DNA of 64,000 nucleotides from Antedon mediterranea (Eukaryota; Echinodermata; Crinoidea; Comatulida; Antedonidae): contig NC_092674.1 in NCBI RefSeq assembly GCF_964355755.1, positions 28,446,001 through 28,510,000 of the forward strand, given 5' to 3'. This document shows, piece after piece, positions 24,701-32,111 of the stretch. The notes under the pieces are model-generated. The model saw only the letters and a list, made by a program, of their open reading frames with translations, had not been told where the DNA came from and did no database searches. Position 1 is the first letter of the stretch. Each line of letters opens with the position of its first letter. A program made the translations under genes and the position numbers.

Positions 24701-27700
24701 GACGGCTGTTATTATGTGACGGCTGTTATTGTTTGACGGCTGTTATATGTGACGGCTGTTATTGTTTGACAGCTGTTATTGTTTGACAGCTGCTATTCGA
24801 CGGCTGCTATTGTTTGACGGCGGTTATTATGACGGCGGTTATTGTTTGAGGGCGATTATTGTCTGCAATGGTTATATTGCTGCAGATCAATGCAACAAAT
24901 GTCAGAGGGGTTGAGTAAATACAAACAAACGAAAAAAGGGTAATTAAACAAGCACACGATGTTGACCGCTTCGTTGATTAACATGGATAATGGATAGTGT
25001 TTGTAAATGTTCTAAATTTAAATTGACGGTTAATGAAACCTCAAACATATTCACCATCATCATATTGTGTAATTGTCAAGTTTAGTTGATAATTTTGACG
25101 TTAAAAACATTTCTTGTTTCAATATTTATTAGTGAACGAATATTAAATCACGAACATAATTTAATTGATTGACACTATTTTGTCGAGAAAATGTTTACTA
25201 AAAAAATTATTATATCAAATTTGTTTAAACCAGTACAGCGTACCAACATTTGCAATTTCATTTAGTTCTTTTAAATCATTATATAGTCTTTATATTATAA
25301 TTAATATTATTATTTGGATATTCTTCCAGGCAGGGATTTGACTTTTATGAAAATTAAAAAATATTCGTTAAAAAATAACTTTTTGGCATACATGGCGTGT
25401 CATAATACTTTCTAGGTCTATTATTAGTTATTATTGTAATTATTCCGATTTGTAAAGATGTTCGATGTACCACCTTACCTCCCGATTATGCAGCTGTCAC
25501 TACAGATACAGATTGCCTTAATATCACGTTGTCATTAGGTTAATATCTACAGACAAGTGTTAACGTGTCTGTATTATAGTTAACCTACTGACAAAGGTAA
25601 TTTAATACAGGTAGACTCGATTTCAGATGACTTGCGAGAATCAGTTAGGGTCTATCTAGTGACAGCTGCAGAATCGAGTAACTTTAAATCTACAGTCACA
25701 CTTGTTTCGTTTCAAGGAAAAGAAGACGGCACAGTTCAAATATGTGTACAATTTTCAATAGTTTAAAAAAACAGAGCCGTTATCCGTTCCGTAAAACAAA
25801 ACAAGTGTGATGTAGCTGTATCCTCCATCGTTTTCTTAATATGTTTGCACTAAGACGAAGCGCTGGTGAATATTTTTAAACTAATGTTAACAATCCAGAG
25901 TTTATGATGTATATAGTTGCTCAGACCTCAGACTTTATGCTAAGTGCATTTGAGAATGTATACAATGTATACTGTACTAACCGTCACTTGTTATTGGTTT
26001 TTGGCAGAAGACATAGTTGATTTTTTTGCGAGAGCATGCGATATCCCGCCATTGATCCGTTCTTGCAACCGTCTTCATTCTAATGATCGTACATGCATCG
26101 ACCATACTGCTACCAGGATGACGGGATAAGAATTCGCCGCTAGTGTATCTAACAAGTATAGATAACATTCCTTACTCAAAACAACTTTTAGGACCATGGG
26201 TAACAAGAGCCCTTCAATCCCAATCTCCGGGCTATATGAGCGCTCACTGGCTAAGCCCAAGGGAAGCCGGAGCTTATGGGGGCCCCTGAGCAGTGCCAAA
26301 AAGAAAAACTGGCATTAAAATATGTCGAAAAAGGCTAAAACGCCCGAGTCTTAGAGCCGCAGTCACCTGCGTTACGCCACTGGCTCCAGGGTTTAATCCT
26401 GATCTGGCATGGTCATGGTACTCCACTCCCTATGCCTCAACATGGGACAGATAAAGTTTCTCGCTGTTGGACGGATGTATGTGTATGTGTAATTGGACAT
26501 AGTGAGGGTCCTCGTGTTAAAGCATTGATTAACCCAAACTTGTAACTATTACTTACATAGATGACAGATACCAACTCATATAGTTAGCTGGTTGGCGGGT
26601 TATCCATCGGAATCGCTGATGAAACTTCTGATCTTCTGAAGAGTCTCTTTGCAAACCTTCAGAAATAATTAAACGATTATTATAAATCTAATGATGATGA
26701 TGATGATGATGAAACCATATTATTTAAGAAACGTGGATATATGGGTACAAATGCCGATCAAAATAGACGATATCGCAATCAATTCAGTAGTTATAGACTA
26801 GAATAATGAACACGTCTTCTTACCTATAGGAATATATCCACCTATGATATCCGGTACTTCTGAAAGCAGCAATGAATGTACAAACTGCATTTCATCATGT
26901 GAACGTATGTTAGTGATATTACAATCGTGTGTGTTTATACAATAGTGATATGCTTGGTACCACGTAATGGGATCGTCTTGCCTTTCTAGTAGATAGCATT
27001 TGTCATTGTACTTAGTCCAATTTTCTGGACAGGAACCTAAAAGACACAAATTAATTCAATGTAAGGACCTAAAGCAACACAGTATGGTTTCCAATCACAA
27101 GCGACGTATCTTGCTAACTCTTGCTTCTGATTGGTCAAATTACTTTTGTTGCACGTATATACGTCATTGAGTTGCGTCATGTGGGAAAATGTAATTCAGG
27201 CCAGTTAGGCTACAAGACACAGGTCATACATGTATATTATATGATATACAAAATGAATGCATAGTATCAACTAATTAAAGTAGTAGGGCCACTAACAACC
27301 GTGACAGAACGATACAGATAGACTTGCAAAGTCTACCTGTCTACCAACTAGTTTAAAAAAAGTGCGATGTGCCCAAATATGCATTATGATAGTGTAGACA
27401 TAGCTTTTTAGGTTAAGTTTGATACATTAAAAACAATACCTTTAACGTTCTTGTCAATCAATTCTGGTTGAAACGTTCTTGTCGTATAACGAATCACGAA
27501 TCCATTTCCTGCCGAATTTTCACCAACCTTCTTGTATATTACACGTAAAAAATGATTAAGCGAGTTAAACTGCTCGTCACCTTTGCATACTTTAGGATTT
27601 ACCGCATCTCCGTCAGTCTCACCGTTTCTTAAAATCGAAAACTCCAGTGATGCTTCGAAGTCTACCTCGCATGATCCATTTAAGCCTAGATCGAAGTAAA

Positions 27701-30700
27701 TGACGTCGATATGAATGTATGAACCAACAGGCACCTCAATCTCCCATTGTGTCTCAACACTTTTGACTTGATGTGGGTACATGTATGACGCAATCAATGC
27801 ACTTGGCATATTACAGGTGTGTATACAGCCGTCGCATCCACTTCCAAATTCACAACCTGGAGTATCTGTAAAAAATGTATAAATCCAAAAGCAAATTACT
27901 GAAAATAATTACAATGCTGTGGGTATCAGTGACTGGATCTCAATGGATATACAAAATGACAATGCTGTGGGTCTCAGTGGCTGGATCTCAATGGAGATAC
28001 AAAATGACAATGCTGTGGGTCTCAATGACTGGATCTCAATGAAGATACAAAATGACAATGCTGTGGGTCTCAGTGGCTGGATCTCAATGAAGATACAAAA
28101 TGACAATGCTGTGGGTCTCAGTGACTGGATCTCAATGAAGATACAAAATGACAATGCTGTGGGTCTCAGTGGCTGGATCTCAATGAAGATACAAAATGAC
28201 AATGCTGTGGGTCTCAGTGGCTGGATCTCAATGAAGATACAAAATGACAATGCTGTGGGTCTCAGTGACTGGATCTCAATGAAGATACAAAATGACAATG
28301 CTGTGGGTCTCAGTGGCTGGATCTCAATGAAGATACAAAATGACAATGCTGTGGGTCTCAGTGACTGGATCTCAATGAAGATACAAAATGACAATGCTGT
28401 GGGTCTCAGTGGCTGGATCTCAATGGAGATACAAAATGACAATGCTGTGGGTCTCAGTGACTGGATCTCAATGAAGATACAAAATGACAATGCTGTGGGT
28501 CTCAGTGACTGGATCTCAATGGAGATACAAAATGACAATGCTGTGGGTCTCAGTGACTGGATCTCAATGAAGATACAAAATGACAATGCTGTGGGTCTCA
28601 GTGACTGGATCTCAATGAAGATACAAAATGACAATGCTGTGGGTCTCAGTGACTGGATCTCAATGAAGATACAAAATGACAATGCTGTGGGTCTCAGTGA
28701 CTGGATCTCAATGAAGATAACAAAATAAAATAAGCAAAAAAACTAAATCAAAACGATAAAGTAAAACAGCCAGAAAAAGTAGCAGAGCTTTCGTGCAACA
28801 TTAGCCTTTCATCAGTCTAAAGAAAATGTATATAAATATTTGTAACGCAATGGCTTACTGTACACTTAAATTAGATCAATATCTGTCTGCACGTATTGCT
28901 GTTGGGAAGACTAGGCGTTCAAGGTAAACGCGTTTTTATTGATGTTGTGTAGACTCTATGCGTTCAAGAGAAACGCGTTGGATTGCTGTTGCGCGTGTAG
29001 ACTAGGCGTTCAAGAGAAACGCGTTTTAGTGCTGTTGCGTAGACTAGGCGTTCAAGAGAAACGCGTTTTATTGCTGTTGCGTAAGCTAGGCGTTCAAGAT
29101 AAACACGTTTTATTGCTGTTGCGAGGACTAGGCGTTTAAGATAAATGCGTTTTATTGCTGTTGCGTAGACTATGGGCGTTCAAGATAAAGGTATACATTC
29201 ATTGCTCGTATCGTACGATCAGACGTCCACCGTTCATTTCTTCCATACAAGCCTCGCGCTCTACACTCTTATACAAGACGTGTGTACACTACTTACCCAC
29301 TGTAAAATAATCCGCCTCAAAATAGCTCTCACTTTCTCCATCTTTAACTGTCAGTATTATAACCACTGTATAATTGGATGACCTCACGTGTGGCATCTTA
29401 TCCCCGCATCTTTTTCCAGTTAAAGTTTGACGACGAAACGCATTATCCATCACTTCCAAACTGTCTTTGTCACATTGCCCTTGGTTGGATCCTTGCTTGA
29501 TGTTAAACAGTTTAAACTGAATTTCAATGTATTTAGTTGTTTTAGTCGTGATGGTGTATATGTAGCTAGTCCGTGTCCACACATGGTGAAAAACTTCTGA
29601 CAATATGGTACCATTGGCTGAACTGTAAACTGAAACACACCATTCAATTTATTTATATATCTTAAGGAGTTTTTGATATGAGACGACCTATGACCTAAAA
29701 CCAATTACGTCATGCAATTCATTGCAGCATGCGCGCGCGGAAACTAGTTTTTTCGACTTAAGTTTTGTCCGATTCAAAGTTCGCCCTAGTACGACACAAT
29801 GTGTTCTGGTCGTCGTCACAAATTGAACAATTTCTAGTATGAATAGTATTTTACTTACAATTTTCTGTAGGGATGGGACACCCATACATCGTAAAATCAA
29901 AAAATGCCATACGTGCCGGTGCTGTCTTAATATTTAGTTGGAGAATATACGCAAAAATCGGCATATTAAAAACATATACAGCAACACCGTTCTCAAAATT
30001 CTGAAAACAACGACGATATAATACGATTACTGCTACTACTACTTAATAACTAAATATTTGGAAAACAATTCCTTTTAAAACGTATTTAATATACTATTGA
30101 ATATAACATATTGGAAGTAATGTATAGCGTAACTGGGGAATAACGTTTTGAATGATATTATGACGAATGTCACCCACCATATTATTTGTAATATTTGGCG
30201 CATAACCAAGAACAGTTCTACTGCCCGAAGCGAATTTATCCAGGCTGGACCAATGTTGGAGGCAAATTGGTTAATTGATTGATTGATTGGACAGGTTAGT
30301 AGCCATAAATGGTCCCCGGATAAATTTCGCATGCTGATCTGATGTTAAGTATAACACTGAATTTTAACATCAAGTTAGGCCCTGCAGTAGGCTACTTCTT
30401 TAGAATATGTGAATCAAAAGATATTTTTTTGTTTCTACCTTTGTTATGCTTCTGTTATATAAAGACTCGTTGAAAATGTTTCCATTTTGACTGAAATTCA
30501 AACGACTTATTTCTAGGTTGGTAATTTCTGGGAGGCCTAGGCACTGTTTGAAACGGATGCCCGTTACCACGTACAACCGGTCCAAGTTGGCCCTCAAAAG
30601 GTGTTGGCCTGTACCATTTGTCTCAAAATCACAGTGTGTCTGAGTGCTGGGAATACCATCGCCATCGATTGATGCAGTTACGGCATCTATTTGTAAACCA

Positions 30701-30979
30701 ACAGGTTCCGGAAAACTACCTGAAAAATAATGCTAAAAAATATCATTTGTGTTTTCTAAAGCGTGGTTCCCACTAGAACGCAACGCAGCGACGTATCGAC
30801 GCAAAGTGCCGTATTGCATAAAGCTTGGTTCCCACTAGAACGTAACGCAAGGACGTAACGCAACGCAAGTGAATTGACCAATCACAAGCGATGGCTTATT
30901 CGCTTTTAATTGTTAACTGTCTATAACTTCGCTTGTCATTGGTTAAAACGCTTGCGTTGCGTTTACGTCCTTGCGTTAC

Positions 30980-31019
<40 letters not shown>

Positions 31020-32011
31020 TAGGTATAACACTCAAAATGCAACAAAAGTTGAAAATCTTATGAGTTTACAAAAGGTACAACAACAAAAACCGAGATAAAG
31101 ATATAAAACAATAGGCCTATACTAAAATTGACATAAAAACAAAACCAATTAAAACATCATACAAAATTTAATATGCACAAATTTAAAATTAATGATTATT
31201 ATTAGATCTAATTAATAGAAATTCAGAAATATATACAAGTTTAAAATTATTCATTATTCATTATTTATAAAGTCCACTTAAAATTTAAATTAAAAAATGT
31301 CATTAATTCCAAGGATCAATACAATTACTGTATTATTATTTATTTAAAATTCTTATTGCACTAGGAAGAGTTGAATTCCCATAACGGTTAGTTCTACATC
31401 TAGGTACACAGTACTTGTTGAAGGAACGTAAAGTCCTCTCGGGCTTGATGTTCTCGGGTATCCACGAAGTGAAACGCCCAGATGTCACCAGACTGCTTCC
31501 AAATTTGGCAAGTACACCTAACCGTCTGTCTTGTAAAGATGTTATATTCAAGATTTCTAAAGTGTCTTGGTACCCCGTGGGAACCAAGCTTTAGCTAGTT
31601 ACGCTTACATCTTTGCGTTGTGTTTGCTGTTGAAGAAGTAATTTGACCAAGCAATGGTTCAGCCAAACTGCCATGTTGCTTGTAATTGGTCAAATTACTT
31701 AAATTGCGCGTACGTCCTTGTACTTCATCCTCATTGGAACCAAGTTTTAAGACGTCTACTTATGAAACGCAATTGACGACACGAATTTATTTCGATTTTT
31801 AAATTTCAAGAACGCAAAGCTTTACCTTTATTATCAACCCCTGAACGCGCGCATTACAAAAAAATGACAGTTCGTTGTATAACTTAACTAACAAATAAAC
31901 GCAAAACCTTCAATAAAACTCACAATTCAGTTCTTCGGCAGAAGAAGTTACACATAACATTACAAAAAACAATAGGTATACGAAGCGGTCTTGGCTCGTA
32001 AACTGTTCCAT
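15473..32011 (-). CDS. LDLa/CUB/C-type lectin LGR-type G-protein-coupled receptor, copy A (GRL101-like), 22 exons
   Basis: Predicted plasma-membrane receptor with a very large mosaic ectodomain and a rhodopsin-family 7TM core. Coding exons (high to low coordinate): 32011-31924, 30719-30439, 30000-29859, 29629-29297, 27865-27440, 27036-26824, 26635-26557, 26148-25982, 23017-22835, 22454-22353, 22221-22099, 21612-21493, 20997-20842, 20546-20430, 19964-19848, 19496-19379, 19042-18965, 18824-18753, 18292-18227, 17634-17566, 17280-16256, 15706-15473. GT/AG sites and phases agree at every junction, giving about 1358 codons to the end of the 7TM exon plus about 78 in the tail. Most ectodomain module exons are symmetric phase 1-1 and the LRR exons are phase 2-2, the pattern expected of exon shuffling. 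The family resemblance is to GRL101 and relaxin (RXFP) receptors; the ligand is unknown. The stop codon was not found: the last exon ends at a GTAGGC donor and a final exon is unresolved. Confidence 0.85.
16256..17280 (-). CDS. Copy A exon 21: cysteine hinge and rhodopsin-family 7TM domain
   Basis: The exon opens with an LGR-type hinge (KFCCDTEIDKCYPEGDPFSSC) and runs straight into TM1. Visible class-A landmarks are GN in TM1, NLAVSD in TM2, the DRF version of DRY followed by ICIVYPF, CWLP in TM6 and NPYLYTF (NPxxY) in TM7. The cytoplasmic side after TM7 is Ser/Thr/Lys-rich. Reading on gives a stop at 16176, but a perfect GTAAGT donor after 16256 in phase 1 fits the acceptor of the tail exon at 15706, so the 16176 stop is probably intronic. 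The glycoprotein-hormone/relaxin receptor group is the closest recognisable family. Confidence 0.92.
17566..19496 (-). CDS. Copy A exons 16-20: LRR N-cap and four leucine-rich repeats
   Basis: Exon 19496-19379 encodes a cysteine-rich LRR N-cap (CPPSCTCSGFVVDC) and changes phase from 1 to 2. It is followed by four phase 2-2 exons of 78, 72, 66 and 69 bp (19042-18965, 18824-18753, 18292-18227, 17634-17566), each one LRR; the clearest is DLSHNNIKSLPTDVFKELF. Single-repeat exons of about 72 bp in one phase are the hallmark of LGR genes. Four repeats is fewer than in most LGRs. Confidence 0.85.
17741..18198. mobile_element. MITE family 2 (copy A intron)
   Basis: Counterpart of the element at 313-744, with the same long inverted ends and small internal indels. 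Confidence 0.75.
19848..23017 (-). CDS. Copy A exons 9-15: seven LDL-receptor class A repeats
   Basis: Seven consecutive phase 1-1 exons each encode one LDLa module: 23017-22835, 22454-22353, 22221-22099, 21612-21493, 20997-20842, 20546-20430 and 19964-19848. Repeats 1, 3, 4 and 6 have six cysteines and a recognisable acidic calcium-binding end (for example DCADASDEDGVMC and DCPNGEDENHC). Repeat 2 lacks cysteines II and V. Repeat 7 lacks cysteines I and III. Repeat 5 keeps six cysteines but has lost the acidic Ser-Asp-Glu end (GCRDVTHLRDC). LDLa repeats sit N-terminal to the LRRs in GRL101 and RXFP receptors. Confidence 0.85.
20018..20193. mobile_element. MITE family 1a, copy A intron
   Basis: Orthologous to 2788-2972. 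Eight bases before the right-end GGGAACC are missing. Confidence 0.78.
21060..21375. repeat. Degenerate ATGACGCTTTGC minisatellite, copy A
   Basis: Counterpart of the copy B array at 3850-4165 with near-identical unit order. Confidence 0.75.
23091..23291. mobile_element. MITE family 2 fragment, copy A only
   Basis: Contains family-2 internal sequence in the opposite orientation (AAACACG-type motifs) and ends near CACACTATTTTTACAGTG. A ~25-bp sequence (AAGTGTCAAAGAGRAGCG...) is present on both sides, and copy B lacks the insertion. Confidence 0.6.
23641..23944 (+). mobile_element. Retroposed LINE/SINE 3' end with poly(A), copy A only
   Basis: Contains the hairpin AAGCCACTTTGGCTT typical of non-LTR 3' UTRs, an AATAAA signal (23909) and a ~21-base poly(A) run. 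TTGTATG flanks both sides and may be the target duplication. Absent from copy B. Confidence 0.65.
24000..24130. other. CG-rich TCG-repeat patch inside copy A intron 8
   Basis: A short patch dense in GTCG/CGTC dinucleotide steps, unlike the AT-rich surroundings. It is part of the DNA present in copy A but not copy B. Identity unknown. Confidence 0.35.
24325..24870. repeat. 17-bp minisatellite in copy A intron 8
   Basis: About 30 units of TTATTATGTGACGGCGG with GAGGGCGG and ACGGCTG variants. Absent from the much shorter intron of copy B. Confidence 0.9.
25982..27036 (-). CDS. Copy A exons 6-8: C-type lectin-like domain
   Basis: Exons 27036-26824, 26635-26557 and 26148-25982 join in phases 1 and 2. 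The product has the long-form CTLD layout: Cys-Pro-x-x-Trp-Thr-x-Tyr-x-x-x-Cys-Tyr, then TWYQAYHYC, an IGG-type core ending FRWIT, and a terminal QWRDIACSRKKINYVFCQK, where Cys-x(n)-Phe-Cys closes the fold. The canonical sugar-specifying EPN or QPD tripeptide is absent, so calcium-dependent sugar binding is doubtful. Copy A has an extra cysteine (HDCN) where copy B has glycine. Confidence 0.8.
27440..27865 (-). CDS. Copy A exon 5: cysteine-rich leader plus CUB-like domain 2
   Basis: A phase 1-1 exon of 142 codons. A short cysteine knot-like leader (CEFGSGCDGCIHTC) is followed by a second CUB-like beta sandwich: WEIEVPVGSYIHIDVIYFDL, a CEVD segment, a Val-Cys-Lys-Gly segment and a terminal GNGFVIRYTT, which matches the 'GF...Y' end of CUB domains. 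The upstream intron (28.7-27.9 kb) is filled by a 48-bp minisatellite that is not part of the exon. Confidence 0.7.
27909..28728. repeat. 48-bp minisatellite in copy A intron 4
   Basis: About 17 near-identical 48-bp units (ACAATGCTGTGGGTCTCAGT...). Because 48 is divisible by three and the unit lacks stops, both strands show a long open frame. Copy B has a single related unit at about 8590-8635, so the array expanded after or during divergence. Confidence 0.92.
28890..29200. repeat. 43-bp minisatellite, copy A intron 4
   Basis: Counterpart of 8818-9262 with about seven divergent units (AGGCGTTCAAGAGAAACGCG). Confidence 0.85.
29297..29629 (-). CDS. Copy A exon 4: CUB-like domain 1
   Basis: A single phase 1-1 exon of 111 codons. 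It starts with FYSSANGTI and has strands of the type TKYIEIQFKLFNI, then CDKDSLEVMD, GKRCGDKMP and a C-terminal YFEADYFTV. The order hydrophobic strand, Cys-Asp-x-Asp-x-Leu-x-Val, Cys-Gly-x-x-x-Pro is the second half of a CUB domain. The first disulfide of a typical CUB is missing, so the domain is CUB-like with two cysteines. The donor is GTAAGT. Confidence 0.65.
29859..30719 (-). CDS. Copy A exons 2-3: discoidin/F5-8C-like domain
   Basis: Exons 30719-30439 and 30000-29859 join in phase 0 to give about 140 residues. The segment starts with Cys-Ser-Phe-Pro-Glu-Pro and contains an ASIDGDG motif, two internal cysteines and several N-glycosylation sequons. It ends in a beta-strand pattern (FDFTMYGCP) that resembles the terminal Gly-Cys of F5/8 type C (discoidin) domains. 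I assign a galactose-binding-like fold on this pattern only. Similarity is weak and a profile comparison has not been made. Such domains usually bind carbohydrate or phospholipid outside the cell. Confidence 0.55.
30761..31592. mobile_element. MITE family 1 pair interrupted by a LINE 3' end
   Basis: A truncated left-end copy (30761) is followed by a full copy starting at 30821. The full copy is split at CGTTACGTTC by a poly(T)-headed insert, and its right end GTGGGAACCAAGCTT resumes at about 31577. Confidence 0.8.
30983..31577 (-). mobile_element. 5'-truncated non-LTR retrotransposon (LINE) 3' end
   Basis: On the minus strand a short ORF end (TNRYGNSTLPSAIRILNK then stop at 31336) has the 'T-R-Y-x-N-S-x-x-P-x-A-I-R-x-L-N' signature found at the C terminus of many metazoan LINE reverse-transcriptase ORFs. 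An A-rich 3' UTR and a ~34-base poly(A) tail follow, seen as poly(T) at 30984-31017. It interrupts a MITE, so it is younger than that MITE. Confidence 0.7.
31924..32011 (-). CDS. Copy A exon 1: start codon and signal peptide
   Basis: The start methionine (MEQFTSQDR...) is followed by a hydrophobic core (VYLLFFVMLCVTSSA), a good signal peptide with likely cleavage after the small residues SSA. The exon ends at a GTGAGT donor in phase 1, which joins exactly to the phase-1 acceptor of exon 2 at 30719. Copy B has the same start and the same hydrophobic segment with minor substitutions, which supports the start choice. Confidence 0.8.
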
Positions 32012-32045
32012 TTCAAATACATTGAAACAAGACGTGACAGTGTTG

Positions 32046-32053
32046 TTATATAA
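32046..32053 (-). promoter_or_regulatory. Candidate TATA box of copy A
   Basis: A TATATAA motif on the minus strand lies about 36 bases upstream of the copy A ATG and is conserved at the same spacing in copy B. Used conventionally it would imply a very short 5' leader, so an alternative upstream start is possible. Confidence 0.35.
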
Positions 32054-32080
32054 GATATTACAGTACATTAATCAGATTGT

Positions 32081-32110
32081 CAATACCCACCCATGTTAAT
32101 TATGGGTATT
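32081..32110. promoter_or_regulatory. Conserved palindrome upstream of copy A
   Basis: Copy A counterpart of the palindrome at 12370-12396 (ATACCCA...TGGGTAT). Here it is close to the TATA motif because no MITE intervenes. Confidence 0.3.
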
Positions 32111-32111
32111 T

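Noticed and set aside
24325-24870. CRISPR-like regular repeats
   Set aside because: This and the other regular arrays are head-to-tail minisatellites without unique spacers, in an animal genome.
27909-28728. Overlapping long ORFs (about 257 and 269 codons) on opposite strands
   Set aside because: They are produced by a 48-bp stop-free minisatellite in an intron. Copy B has only one unit, and exons 4 and 5 splice in phase across it.
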